A DNA stretch of 64,000 nt. It comes from Oscillatoriaceae cyanobacterium M7585_C2015_266 (GTDB lineage: Bacteria > Cyanobacteriota > Cyanobacteriia > Cyanobacteriales > Oscillatoriaceae). A model generated the notes under the pieces. The model was not told the origin of the DNA. It saw only the letters and a program-made list of their open reading frames with translations, and did not search any database. The DNA lies in assembly GCA_015295835.1 (NCBI GenBank), contig DVEG01000020.1, forward strand, positions 455,709 through 519,708, read 5' to 3'. Below, one piece after another: positions 43,323 to 53,162 of the stretch. The translations under genes and the position numbers were made by a program. Each line of letters opens with the position of its first letter. The stretch's first letter is position 1.

Positions 43323-43466
43323 AAAACTGGGTTTAAACCCCCCTCCGAAAAGTACGGATTTTCGTTAGTATACTACACATATACTGTGAAAACCAAACAG
43401 CAAATTACACTTCGAAAACGAGGGTTAGGGGGTTTTTCGTAGAAATACTTACAAAAGAGCTATTGC

Positions 43467-43844
43467 TTAACTGGCTGATACTTTATCCGTCAGATATGCC
43501 TGACTGGTAAGGGGTTCAGCGCTGGGAGGCAGTTGATGCTGGTGTTGCAACTCTGCCTGAAATTGCTCTATATTTTGCTCAAGCTCCTGAATCCGAGCCT
43601 CTTGCTTGCGGATTTTACGAGCATTTTTTTGGGCTGGCAACCACTGTAGCAAGCGCGTCCAAATACCAAAGAGCCAAGCCAAAAATGCACCAAGCCCCAT
43701 CGCTATAAACAGTTCTATCGCCAGCGGTGCTTCAAATTGGACGCCTTCCACTATTTGAATGGTAACAATCTGTGTATTTTCCACGCTGAATAAAACCATT
43801 AATAAACAAAACACAAACACAAATATTGAATTAATTAGTCTCAT
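43467..43844 (-). CDS. LapA-domain membrane protein
   Basis: The 125-residue protein has two hydrophobic segments (about residues 5-22 and 42-64) separated by IVTIQIVEGVQFEAPLAI, the LapA/YciS pattern. A coiled-coil tail follows (about 78-105) with a Leu- and Gln-rich face. In E. coli LapA takes part in lipopolysaccharide assembly control. The cyanobacterial role is unproven. It precedes scpA by 144 bp on the same strand. Confidence 0.75.
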   Translation of the reverse strand: MRLINSIFVFVFCLLMVLFSVENTQIVTIQIVEGVQFEAPLAIELFIAMGLGAFLAWLFGIWTRLLQWLPAQKNARKIRKQEARIQELEQNIEQFQAELQHQHQLPPSAEPLTSQAYLTDKVSAS

Positions 43845-44171
43845 CTACGAACTCCTGCATATCGGGGTGAACTTGCCCATTTTACAAGGGCAGCGGTAAC
43901 CAACCAGTAGGCTGATTAAACCTATTTTACCTTTTTTGGGTTACCAGTGATAACAGTGTTGTCAACCTAAGTTGAAAGATAAATCGTTTTCCTCATAAAA
44001 AACAGAGGAAAAAATAAATATATGTTTATTTTTATTTTTAGTCGCTTGCAGACAGTATATTCATAAACAATCTACAGCTAGCAACAAAAATTCTGCCACT
44101 CTAATCTGGCTATAATTGTCAGGTAATTCTGCACTTTAAGCAAAAAGCAGGTTCGCAGATTATATAATTTT
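43845..44171. other. Spacer upstream of the broken cyclase gene
   Basis: No gene is seen in this 327-bp spacer. An inverted repeat, TTTTCCTC (43987-43994) with GAGGAAAA (44005-44012), lies near its centre. The region is otherwise AT-rich. Confidence 0.4.
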
Positions 44172-45050
44172 TTGAGGAAGAAACCCTATCAAACTTCTGA
44201 AAACGATTGTATTGCCATTATTGCAGGGCTGGCAATTTTGGCAGTTGTGATAACTGGTACCCCAGCCCATCAACAACCCACCCTGGCAGAAGTTTATCAA
44301 GTCATCAAAAGTAAACAGTTTATCGATTTAACACACGCTTTTGCGCCAGGGATTCCTCACTGGAAAGGCTTTCCCGATGAGACGCGGGAAAAACTCTACT
44401 GGTACGAGCCAGGAGTCAGCAAGTTGGGGTCTGGTTTTTGGGCAGAATTGTATTGTCATGTAGGGCAATGGGGCACCCACGTCGAGCCGCCGGCGCACTT
44501 TATTAAAAGGCTGCGTACAGTGGATGAAATCGAACTCAAAGAAATGATCTTGCCTCTGGTTGTGATTGATGTTCAAGAAAAAGTTTCTAAAAACCCGGAT
44601 TACACTCTAACAATGGAAGATGTTAGGGCATGGGAAGCAAAAAATGGCCCGATTCCAGAAGGGGCGTTTGTGGCGATGCGCACTGATTGGTCGTTTGCGA
44701 AGCGACTCTGCAGGAGTAAGCGTTGACTAGATAAGGAGGCGATGGCGAATAAAGATGCTAGTGGAATAGATCACTATCCGGGTTGGAGTTTGCCGGTACT
44801 TAAATATCTCTACGAGGAGCGGAAGATTATGGCATCTGATCACGAAACTACGGATACTGATCCGGGAATTGCAACGAGTAAGGGCGACTATTCTTTAGAA
44901 AGGTATATTTGGCAACAAAATCGCTTTCAAATTGAGTTGTTGACGAATCTGGACAAGGTACCAGAAGCGGGAGCTTTGGTGGTGGTTACTTTCCCGAAGC
45001 CGAAAAATGGATCGGGATTTTCTGCACGAGTCTTTGCTATTTTACTGTGA
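44172..45050 (+). pseudogene. Cyclase-family (kynurenine formamidase-like) gene, interrupted by TGA
   Basis: One frame gives an almost complete cyclase-family metal-dependent hydrolase. QFIDLTHAFAPGIPHWKGFP and the metal-ligand block HVGQWGTHVEPPAHF are present. So is the C-terminal HETTDTDPG, followed by GALVVVTFPKPKNGSG. After FVAMRTDWS there is a 24-bp insertion (TTTGCGAAGCGACTCTGCAG then GAGT). Then AAGCG resumes and the expected KRWP reads KR-TGA. The frame restarts at the ATG 44742 in the same phase. Two separate open frames (184 and 102 residues) therefore come from one broken gene. The N-terminal signal peptide has decayed and the start codon is uncertain (TTG 44172). The insertion resembles short palindromic repeats near 33.13 kb. 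Confidence 0.85.
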
Positions 45051-45153
45051 GTGGTATTTGCTCTAGCAAGATTCAATAAATTTTTTGTAAATTTTTCTGG
45101 TCGCTGCTTGCGATAATTCAATTTTGGCAGAAAGAAAAGTGAATAGGTACAAT

Positions 45154-46014
45154 CTATGAAATTTTTTCGAGGGGAGGCGCTGCAGTATCTGAGGGAGAGG
45201 ATTTGACAGTTTTTTGCTGGCGCGTGCCTATGCCTAGTGCTGGAAATAGTTGATATTTCAAGAAACTGCCGGCGGCAACAAAGAGGATAATAACTAGCGT
45301 GCCGATTCCGATCGGACTGGGTACCCAGAAGATAACCTCTATATGGTTGAGATGAGCGGGTTTGAGAGAGCAGACTATCTGACGCCCGTTATCAAGAATA
45401 TCTGGGGCGTTCGCGTCGAGATTGGTTTCTATGATGCGAGCTCCCCAGGGCGTATTGAGTCTAAATTCTAAATCTATGAGCGAACCGGGACTGACGAGGA
45501 CATTTCCCTGTGAGGAGAGGATTGCGAGCGCTCGCATATCCAACTCATATATTAAATGATTCCGCAGCGCTAGTAATAAGTTATTCTGGGTAATACTGAG
45601 ATGAGATTTGATATCTGACAGAGCAAGTTCACTTTCCTCACGTGAGCGCGGATTTTTATTTTCAGGCGGATTAAAAAATTGGTTAAATTTCTCTTCCAGC
45701 TCATGGCCATTATTAAAAGGAATAGTCACAATCAACTCTTGCGGGGAAAGCCTGTTTACGCGCCCTCCCAACTGCCGCGCTCGCCGTTCGATATTTTGCC
45801 ACCATTCCTGTACAGACGAACCGCTGAAACTCGTTAGCGTTTCTGCTAACTTAATATGCTGTACGAATTCGCCGTGAGTCTGACTCTGAAAATTTATCTC
45901 GACATCGTACTTAACGCAACCAGAAAGTAATAGCCAGACAAATAATCCTACTAACAAAATCCGAGATTGTCGCAAAAAACTGAAAAAATTTTCCCTCTGT
46001 TTCCCTATCCCCAT
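45154..46014 (-). CDS. DUF3153 lipoprotein
   Basis: The 286-residue protein has a signal sequence with lipobox LLSGC (lipid-modified C33). A periplasmic DUF3153 domain follows, starting CVKYDVEINFQSQTHGEFVQ, and a C-terminal transmembrane segment at about residues 235-255 (GIGTLVIILFVAAG). DUF3153 is widespread in cyanobacteria and has no established function. The YDVEI...H segment also appears in many cyanobacterial lipoproteins. It lies 25 bp downstream of a TldD/PmbA-type gene on the same strand. Confidence 0.8.
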   Translation of the reverse strand: MGIGKQRENFFSFLRQSRILLVGLFVWLLLSGCVKYDVEINFQSQTHGEFVQHIKLAETLTSFSGSSVQEWWQNIERRARQLGGRVNRLSPQELIVTIPFNNGHELEEKFNQFFNPPENKNPRSREESELALSDIKSHLSITQNNLLLALRNHLIYELDMRALAILSSQGNVLVSPGSLIDLEFRLNTPWGARIIETNLDANAPDILDNGRQIVCSLKPAHLNHIEVIFWVPSPIGIGTLVIILFVAAGSFLKYQLFPALGIGTRQQKTVKSSPSDTAAPPLEKIS

Positions 46015-46039
46015 AATTGATTCCTCCTAATGAGGTTTC

Positions 46040-47347
46040 CTAACTTTGACGTGACGCAACGCTAAGCTGCGTAAATAAAATACTTGGCAAATAAGCGCCA
46101 CCGCCGATCCATTCTGGGGAATCGCTGAGCTCTGCCAAATTTTTAAATGCTTCAAAAATATTGCCAGCGACCATTGTATTTTTAACGCGACCGACAATCT
46201 CGCCTTTTTCGACTTTGTAACCCAGATCCAAGTTTACAGAAAACTCACCTGCCAATTGATTAGATTGTCCTGCGCCCAAAACCTGATCGACAATTAAGCC
46301 TTCTTTCATACTGGCAATTAAGTCAGCAGTAGAAGTTTGACCCGGTGCTATGCAAAGATTTACCATATCGGGGCTGGGGCGAGACAATCCGCCTCGGAAG
46401 CCATTACCGGTGGATGTGACGCCGGCGCGAGCTGCCCAACGGCGATCCCAATAAAATCCTTTGACTGTGCCTCGTTCGATGTAGACTTTGCGGCTAGTGG
46501 GAGTGCCTTCATCGTCAAAGGGGCAAGCCGATGGCCCGCTCGCCGGCTCTTCAAATAGAGTGAAGCGTTCGTCGAAGAGGGTTTCACCTACTTTGTCTGC
46601 CAGAGGAGAGGCTTTTTGGTAGACTACTTGCCCGGAAAGCACGGTATCGAAGAGATTGCCGAGGGTACTGGCTGCGGCTCTGGGGGTGAAGAGAACGGGG
46701 TAGGAGCCGCTGCTGATGTGGGCGAGACGTTCAGCCCGACGGTATTTTTCCAAGAGCTGCTGAAGTACGCGTTCGGTTTCGATAGGGCGCTCGCGTGCTA
46801 CGTCATAACTGTATGCTTGCAGGAAATCTTCGCCTCTTACCAGATTACCGGAGAGGCTGACGCTGACAATTTGGTTGGAGCGTTCGGCGTAAACGTCGCT
46901 ATTAGTGGCAATTTTTACCCGCACCTTGCGGACGTGGAAGCTGACATCGACTAAAATTTCTGGGTTATACTCGTGTACTTGCTGGATCAGCTTTTTGCCT
47001 ATTTCTACCAATTCCTGGGTAGTGGGTGGCTTGTAGGTGCTTTCTGGTGCTGTCATGCGAAAGTTTTTAGCAAATTCAAATTCAGCGCGATCGCCCGTAG
47101 CGGCTGTTTGCACGGCAGCGTCTACTAAGTCTTCGAGGCGCGTCAAATCCGTGGAACTGGCAAAACCCAGCTTGCCATTGCAAGTTACACGTAATGCTAC
47201 TCCCTGTATTGCTTTTGTTTGAAGGGATTTTAAGCGATTATTCTCAAATTCAATGGGGGTATCTTGGCTAGAAAGGTAGTAGACCTCAGCGGAGTCTGAG
47301 CGTTGAGTGGCCAATTTGAGAATCTGCTCTAGGGTCGAATCACTCAC
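46040..47347 (-). CDS. TldD/PmbA (TldE)-family modulator of microcin processing/gyrase protein
   Basis: The 435-residue protein belongs to the TldD/TldE family. TldE lacks the zinc-binding HExxxH of TldD; I see no such motif here, so this is the PmbA/TldE side. Blocks GVALRVTCNGKLGFASST, the Gly-rich AARAGVTSTGNGFRGGLSRP and DLGYKVEKGEIVGRVKNTMV are typical. In other bacteria TldD/TldE degrade unfolded or leader peptides, including CcdA and microcin B17 precursor. It precedes the DUF3153 gene. No TldD partner lies beside it in the window. Confidence 0.88.
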   Translation of the reverse strand: MSDSTLEQILKLATQRSDSAEVYYLSSQDTPIEFENNRLKSLQTKAIQGVALRVTCNGKLGFASSTDLTRLEDLVDAAVQTAATGDRAEFEFAKNFRMTAPESTYKPPTTQELVEIGKKLIQQVHEYNPEILVDVSFHVRKVRVKIATNSDVYAERSNQIVSVSLSGNLVRGEDFLQAYSYDVARERPIETERVLQQLLEKYRRAERLAHISSGSYPVLFTPRAAASTLGNLFDTVLSGQVVYQKASPLADKVGETLFDERFTLFEEPASGPSACPFDDEGTPTSRKVYIERGTVKGFYWDRRWAARAGVTSTGNGFRGGLSRPSPDMVNLCIAPGQTSTADLIASMKEGLIVDQVLGAGQSNQLAGEFSVNLDLGYKVEKGEIVGRVKNTMVAGNIFEAFKNLAELSDSPEWIGGGAYLPSILFTQLSVASRQS

Positions 47348-47566
47348 AATCTCGCCTTTTTTCTCAAGTCTTTATCGATCTTACTTTAAGAATTGTAAGA
47401 AAGTCTGAGAGGGATGTTCGCGGTTGCGCCGAGTCTGTCCGCAAGAATTTGTACTAAGGGAATAAAGCTATTTAAGTTAAGTAGTTAAGCATTATAAGAG
47501 CCATAACAAGAATTACCTGACTCTAGGGATAAGGAAAAGAGGGGATTGTTGAGGGGAGAAATTGGG

Positions 47567-49627
47567 ATGGATAGGTTGAATGGGCTGGATGTGAGGGAAT
47601 GGCTGTTGACAAATGGGCTAGGTAGTTTTGCTAGCGGCACGATTTGCGACGCTCGCACCCGTACATATCATGGTTGGTTGATTGCGGCTATGGCGCCTCC
47701 GTGTCAGCGTAAGCTGCTGTTATCTCATTTGGAGGCTAGTCTGGAAGTGGAGGGGCGGGTTTGGGAGCTGGGAACGAATTTCTGGGTGGGAGGGGTGCGA
47801 GCTCCTATGGGAGCAGAGCTATTGCGAAGTTTTGAAATTGAGCCGGTTCCGACTTGGATTTGGGGAAAGGAAGGTTGGCAGCTAATCAGGCAATTGCTTA
47901 TGCCGCATGGGTTAGAAAATAGAGGCTATTCAGAACAAAAATCCTCCCATGCCTTAGCAACTGCAAACCGGATTTTGATTAACTACCGCTATCAGGGAGC
48001 GACGACGGCGACACTCCGACTGAGATTGTTAATAGGCGAGCGCGATTTTCATCACCAACAACGAGCAGAACCTGGTTTGCAATTTTGGCAAAAAGTCGAA
48101 GGTAAAAGATTGCTGCTACAAGCTATGCACGGCACTCATCCTGGTACGCCCTGGCAATTGCGTTGGAGTTCAGGAGAATATCAAGCCGATGGTTATTGGT
48201 ACTGGAATTATTACTTGCCGGAAGAAACTCGCCGGGGATTAGGCGATCGCGAAGACTTATATAGTCCTGGCCAAATTATTATTACTTTACAACCCGGAGA
48301 GTCTGTGACTTTGGAAGCGCGGGTAAGGGTAGAAAAAGAGCTAGAGGCAGAGATATTTGATGCTCAGCTAGATTTCGAGGCAGCTGTTTCCCGGGAGCTG
48401 CAAAGGCTTGATAGACTTTTCGGGCATTTGAAGGGGTATGAAACGGGCGAGCGCGCGTCGATATGGTGGCAATTGTTGCGGGCTAGTGATCAATTTATAG
48501 TCTACCGGGCGTCAATTGACGGACCTAGCGTGATTGCTGGCTATCATTGGTTTAATGATTGGGGTAGGGATACACTGATTGCACTACCCGGTTTAGCCCT
48601 AGCGACTGGGCGTTTTGACTTAGCAAGAGGGTTGCTGCAAACTTTCGGGCGTTACTGTCGAGATGGTTTGATTCCGAATACATTCCCGGATATTGGTACT
48701 GAGCCGCTTTACAACAGTATTGATGCAGCGTTGTGGTGGATTGAAGTTTTGGGGCTTTATTTAGAAGCAACCGGGGATTGGGATTTTTTAGCTCAGCAAT
48801 ATGGAGTGGTGCGGCAGATTTACAAAGCTTTTTCGGCGGGTACTCGCTATAATATTCAGGTTGATGCTACAGACGGGTTGCTGATGTGGGATGCGCCTGG
48901 GGTGGCGTTGACGTGGATGGATGCGGTGGTTGACGGTTATGTAGTGACGCCTCGGCGGGGAAAGCCTGTGGAAATTAATGCCCTGTGGTATTCAGCTTTG
49001 TGTTGGGCGACTAAGTGGGCTGAGAGACTGGCTGCTGGTGCAGAAGAAGAAGAAGCGGCGAAGTATTACAAACAGGCTCAGCGTTATGCTGAACAGGCGC
49101 GGCGAGTTAAAGGATCGCTGTCAAAGTTTTGGAATGATTATCAGGGTTATTTGTACGATACGATTGATGTCGATGATTGGTGTGATCCTCGAATTCGCCC
49201 GAATGCAGTTTTGGCTTTGTCGCTACACCACTGCGGGTTTTCGCAGCAACAGGGGCGTCAGGTATTGAAGGTGGCGTGTAAAAAGTTGCTAACGCCTTAT
49301 GGTTTGCGTAGTCTTGCTCCCGATTGTCGGGATTATCTGGGCACTTATGCTGGCGATCGCTATCATCGGGATCGGGCATACCATCAGGGTACGGTTTGGA
49401 GTTGGCTGATTGGTCCTTTTGTACGTGCCTGGAAGCGTTTTTATCCAGAGGAACCGATTCCTTTTGACAGCCAGCCTTTACTGGCTCACTTTTCTCAACA
49501 GGGTTGTATTGGATCTATTTCGGAAATTTTTGATGGTGAGCCGCCGCACGCAGCTGAGGGAGCGATCGCCCAGGCGTGGTCTGTGGCAGAACTAATCAGG
49601 CACTGGCACACTCTTGTTATAGATTAG
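47567..49627 (+). CDS. Amylo-alpha-1,6-glucosidase (glycogen debranching-type)
   Basis: The enzyme hydrolyses alpha-1,6 branch points left in glycogen degradation. From the ATG at 47567 the protein has 686 residues; a TTG at 47546 is an alternative. The N-terminal GDE_N domain (about 5-250) starts REWLLTNGLGSFASGTICDA. The catalytic GDE_C six-hairpin domain (about 300-680) contains HWFNDWGRDTLIALPGLALA and the acidic residue block WMDAVVDGYVVTPRRGKPVE. It is divergent from the TldD/PmbA-type gene. The stop codon ends one base before the tRNA-Met gene on the other strand. Confidence 0.9.
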   Translation: MDRLNGLDVREWLLTNGLGSFASGTICDARTRTYHGWLIAAMAPPCQRKLLLSHLEASLEVEGRVWELGTNFWVGGVRAPMGAELLRSFEIEPVPTWIWGKEGWQLIRQLLMPHGLENRGYSEQKSSHALATANRILINYRYQGATTATLRLRLLIGERDFHHQQRAEPGLQFWQKVEGKRLLLQAMHGTHPGTPWQLRWSSGEYQADGYWYWNYYLPEETRRGLGDREDLYSPGQIIITLQPGESVTLEARVRVEKELEAEIFDAQLDFEAAVSRELQRLDRLFGHLKGYETGERASIWWQLLRASDQFIVYRASIDGPSVIAGYHWFNDWGRDTLIALPGLALATGRFDLARGLLQTFGRYCRDGLIPNTFPDIGTEPLYNSIDAALWWIEVLGLYLEATGDWDFLAQQYGVVRQIYKAFSAGTRYNIQVDATDGLLMWDAPGVALTWMDAVVDGYVVTPRRGKPVEINALWYSALCWATKWAERLAAGAEEEEAAKYYKQAQRYAEQARRVKGSLSKFWNDYQGYLYDTIDVDDWCDPRIRPNAVLALSLHHCGFSQQQGRQVLKVACKKLLTPYGLRSLAPDCRDYLGTYAGDRYHRDRAYHQGTVWSWLIGPFVRAWKRFYPEEPIPFDSQPLLAHFSQQGCIGSISEIFDGEPPHAAEGAIAQAWSVAELIRHWHTLVID

Positions 49628-49628
49628 A

Positions 49629-49700
49629 TGGCTCAGACTGGATTTGAACCAGTGACCGAGGGCTTATGAGTCCCTAGCTCTACCGCTGAGCTACTGAGCC
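49629..49700 (-). tRNA. tRNA-Met (CAT)
   Basis: The minus strand folds into a cloverleaf. The acceptor stem pairs GGCTCAG with CTGAGCC, D stem GCTC/GAGC. The anticodon loop CTCATAA has anticodon CAT at 49666-49668, and the T arm is ACTGG-TTCAAAT-CCAGT. The anticodon stem has one A-G mismatch next to the loop. Discriminator is A, and CCA is not encoded. The features fit elongator tRNA-Met. It lies 1 bp after the debranching-enzyme stop codon, on the opposite strand. Confidence 0.9.
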
Positions 49701-49832
49701 GATTTACTTCTAGTGCTTCATAATTATAACTCTTTTTTTGGGAAAGTGCAACCCCTTTTAGAAAATTTTTTAAATTTTCCCTTTTTAATAAAGCCAAAAA
49801 ATGGCCACTTTAGTAATCGATGAGGGAGAAAG

Positions 49833-49855
49833 CCCACGACAACCTTAGTCGTGGG
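49833..49855. terminator. Hairpin after the LysM/M23 gene, possible terminator or IS-end relic
   Basis: CCCACGAC (49833-49840) and GTCGTGGG (49848-49855) form a perfect 8-bp stem with a seven-base loop. It follows the M23 gene by 24 bp on the minus strand. The form AGCCCACGAC...GTCGTGGGTAG also resembles ends of cyanobacterial IS200/IS605 elements, so it may be a relic. Confidence 0.55.
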
Positions 49856-49879
49856 TAGCATATTCCTAACAGCTGACTA

Positions 49880-52378
49880 TCAAGGGAGATAGGCAAGAGG
49901 ATTTACTGCTCCCTGTCCAGGTGGATGGATTTCAAAATGTAAGTGGGGACCGGTGCTGAAACCCGTGCTGCCCATCTCAGCCACTTGTTGACCTTGCTCC
50001 ACTTCTTGGCCCTCGCGAACCAGAATGCGATCGTTATGGGCATAGAGAGTGACGCTGCCATCTGGGTGAGTAATTTCCACCAAATTGCCGTATCCGCCCT
50101 CATTCCAACGAGCGTAGGTAATGACTCCGGGAGCGGCTGCGACGATGGGAGTGCCAACTGGTCCTGCTATATCAATCCCTTTGTGCATCCGTCCCCAGCG
50201 CCAACCATAACCGGAAGTCAGCACTCCTTTGGCTGGCCAAATATAGCCGGTGAAGACAGCACTGCCTTTTGGTAGATAGTTATCTGGAGAAGCTAAGGGA
50301 GGAAGTTCAGGAGAAACCATTCGGGGCTGAATCACTGATTCAAAGGCTTCTGTCCCAGTAGGAGCCGTTGCCACTATCTCCTGTTCATAAGGCGTTGTAG
50401 CCACAGGGGCGGTATCTTTCGTTGGCACTGAAAGTGGCGCGGCTGAAGATTGTTGATTCTGATCTGTGCCTGGGTATTGGTTGGCAAGAAACTCTGGATT
50501 GACTCTGGCGGAAGTTAGTTTATTATTTGCGGGTTCATCTACCAGTTCATTTGTCTCGGCTATCAGGGAGCTAGCCTGTGCATTAATCGGGGTTACGGTT
50601 TTTTGAGACCGATATTTTTCCCGAATCTTGAGCATTTCAGAAATCAACTCGTTGTTATAGAGGTAGGATGCGGTGGCAGGCTCAAGATTTGTCGGCTGTT
50701 CTGAAGCGGGAAAGTTGGCAACAGAGGGAGTAGGCGAGCGCAGCTCTACTTCTACTTTGTTTGATTCTATCTCTGATGTAGTCGCCTCACGGCTTAGAGT
50801 TACTGGGGGGTTGTAGGCGATCGCTGTTGAGTTCGGCAAGGTGACAAAAGGCACCTGCTTATCTGCCTTCACTTCCTTTGTCGGCTGGTAGGAAATGCTT
50901 GCGATTCCGTATGGTTGATACTTTTCAATCAGAGCAGTGGTATGAACTTCTTGTCTGCCCGGTTGATACAGGGGGATTTCCAGGGTTTGACCGACAGTCA
51001 ATAGGTTCGGATCACTAATTTGATTATACTTCGCCAGCACAGATGCAGTTACTCCATAAGTTCTGGCGAGCGAATCCAGCGTATCCCCGTCCCTTACCTT
51101 ATATTCTACTACTGACTGCGGTTGTTCAGGCAGGAGGGCAACTGCTTTGGAGAAGTCAGGCGTCACCACTTTATCTGAAGTAGTAACCGCTTTCTCTTTC
51201 CCCGTCACCTCACCAGTCTCTAATTCTGGTGTGGCGACAATTTCTGGTGTTGGCAGCGACTGCTTTAAGAAATTCTCCTTGACGGTTACTGCTGTTTCTG
51301 CCTGAGGAGTGCTCTGACTTGGCATTGGCAGCAGTGTCGGCACTTCTAACTCGTTGTTATTTGTAGGCGAAAAGGGCGAAAATACGTTCTCAGAAGCTGT
51401 TGCTTCTGATGCAGGAATGCCAAGCGGCAGATTGGTTGGGATTTCCGCTTTTGATAGCTCGTTCGCTCCTGGCAGAGGAATTAACACCGAGCTTGGAGAA
51501 ACTTTTGCTGCTGCGGAGTTATCTAGTTGCTTTTTAGCTCCATCAGAAGAATTTGCTTGGTTAATGAACGGAAAAGCTTTTTCATTAGCTGCGGCTTTTT
51601 GCGGCGCGGAAACTGCACTCGCTTCAGATGAATTTACAGACTCCTCAATACCAAACTCCGCCAGACTGTCTTTTAAGCGGTTCGATGATTGCTCGAATTG
51701 TTCGCTTGCGAACTTATTATTCGCCTTTATATAGTTTTGTTTGGCCGCGAATATTTCGCTGACTTCATCGGCAATCTTACTTTCAATCACATAGGCAGCT
51801 TCTGGCGCAGCCTGGTTTTCCTGGATTGAGTTAGTAAGCAAGGAAAAGGCGTCGCGCTCCGATAGCGCTGTAGCTGGAGCGTTCGTTTCCTTTGTTATCG
51901 TGCTGCTATTTGGCGACTGTATTTTGGTTTCTTTGGAAAGGATGCCTTCGTAACCAATGTTGTTTTTAGCCGCGAGTGCGCTTTTGCCCAATTCATGAGT
52001 CTGCGAGGGCTGCCACTGTGTGAACAGCTCCACTTCCGATTCGGGTTGGTTTGCGCTTTGGCGAAGCGTTTCCGTCTCTGCCCCAGAGGTTTCGACAACA
52101 ATTCCAGACTCGACTGTTCCATTCTCGAATGTTGTCAGAGCTGTTGGCGTGATTGCCTCTACTGTTTTTGGTTCAGCAGCGCTCGCTCCATCCCCTTGTT
52201 GAGGCAGAACCATGCTAGAGGCCCCCATCGAAATGGCCAACCCTATCATGGCTGCAGATGCGTGTGTTCTGCGATTCCCTTCTGGAGCCTGTTTAAATAG
52301 TCCGAGGGAGAGCCAAGTCTCCTTATCTGCGGCTTGGGAAGAAACAGGCTTTACCTTTTGTGGAAATGTTCGTTTCAA
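49880..52378 (-). CDS. LysM / M23 peptidase (NlpD/EnvC-like) cell-wall protein
   Basis: The 832-residue protein has an N-terminal hydrophobic anchor (about residues 41-60, SAAMIGLAISMGASSMVLP). A long low-complexity Ser/Thr/Glu/Pro region follows, then one LysM (about 420-470, YKVRDGDTLDSLARTYGVTA). The C-terminal M23 domain (about 715-832) has the zinc motif HKGIDIA and the second HLHFEIH. It binds peptidoglycan and may cleave peptide cross-links or activate amidases. The 784-bp upstream spacer is remarkably long and without any gene. Confidence 0.88.
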   Translation of the reverse strand: MKRTFPQKVKPVSSQAADKETWLSLGLFKQAPEGNRRTHASAAMIGLAISMGASSMVLPQQGDGASAAEPKTVEAITPTALTTFENGTVESGIVVETSGAETETLRQSANQPESEVELFTQWQPSQTHELGKSALAAKNNIGYEGILSKETKIQSPNSSTITKETNAPATALSERDAFSLLTNSIQENQAAPEAAYVIESKIADEVSEIFAAKQNYIKANNKFASEQFEQSSNRLKDSLAEFGIEESVNSSEASAVSAPQKAAANEKAFPFINQANSSDGAKKQLDNSAAAKVSPSSVLIPLPGANELSKAEIPTNLPLGIPASEATASENVFSPFSPTNNNELEVPTLLPMPSQSTPQAETAVTVKENFLKQSLPTPEIVATPELETGEVTGKEKAVTTSDKVVTPDFSKAVALLPEQPQSVVEYKVRDGDTLDSLARTYGVTASVLAKYNQISDPNLLTVGQTLEIPLYQPGRQEVHTTALIEKYQPYGIASISYQPTKEVKADKQVPFVTLPNSTAIAYNPPVTLSREATTSEIESNKVEVELRSPTPSVANFPASEQPTNLEPATASYLYNNELISEMLKIREKYRSQKTVTPINAQASSLIAETNELVDEPANNKLTSARVNPEFLANQYPGTDQNQQSSAAPLSVPTKDTAPVATTPYEQEIVATAPTGTEAFESVIQPRMVSPELPPLASPDNYLPKGSAVFTGYIWPAKGVLTSGYGWRWGRMHKGIDIAGPVGTPIVAAAPGVITYARWNEGGYGNLVEITHPDGSVTLYAHNDRILVREGQEVEQGQQVAEMGSTGFSTGPHLHFEIHPPGQGAVNPLAYLP

Positions 52379-53162
52379 GAAACGACCTCCTAGCGTTCAG
52401 CGCTTAACTGTCCTTGTGTTGACTAATCTATTTTCGCCGTTCAATGATGTCAATCACATATAAAAGATATTTTTATCACTGACGGCTGACTTTTCTTAGG
52501 CAAGATTATCCTGCTTTTTTGATTTAGACAAGCTTACGGTTCTGAAAATCTTGCCACAGGATTATCAGGCTTTTAATCCAAATCGCTCCTTTGACAAACT
52601 CCTTTGTCCTACGTCCGATTTGGTTGCTCGATGAGAATTTACGCTTATTTTTCCCGAAAAGACAAGCGTATTTCCCACATCTGTTTAATTAGTTGTTACT
52701 CCATACAATCTTTTCTGCTCCCCCTTTTAAAATTGCCTGTTTTCCTTACAGGAGAGTCTTTTTAAGCTATTTCACCCTAACTGAGTTTGTTTAAAATAAT
52801 CTATCGATTCAATTATTCCCGCTTAGCTACGGTTTAATAGAAATTTCTTATCGACACTGGATGCTGTCCACTTTCTGACTGAGCCATAGGATTCTTAGGT
52901 AATCCTGAAAAGAAAGTGTTTTCAGAGGGGGCTGAAAGTAAATGGCTGCACTTACCATTGCAGGAGGTTACTTCAGCTCATTTATCCAGTTCTGTGTAAA
53001 TATAGTATCTTTTCCCTGCAATAGCTGCGAGGGAGAAAATGAAAAATTTTGTTAAACTTTTGCGCTCGCCAAAGTAGACATTGGTTGTAGCATAGGATAC
53101 TTTATGCTGTAAAAAGTGCTACTTAACAGTTCAGTAAAAACAACAAATAACAGGGTGCGCTT
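52379..53162. other. 784-bp leader/spacer upstream of the LysM/M23 gene
   Basis: I find no gene here on either strand. Inverted repeats are present: TACGCTT/AAGCGTA (52640-52646 with 52664-52670) and CCTGT/ACAGG (52736-52752). The conserved blocks of the c-di-AMP riboswitch, which often precedes such genes, were not found. The length and structure suggest a long 5' leader or a distant regulated promoter. Confidence 0.5.

Noticed and set aside
52379-53162. c-di-AMP (ydaO-yuaA) riboswitch before the LysM/M23 gene
   Set aside because: The conserved CCGTCAGCTAACC block and the other core elements are not found on the minus strand of this spacer.
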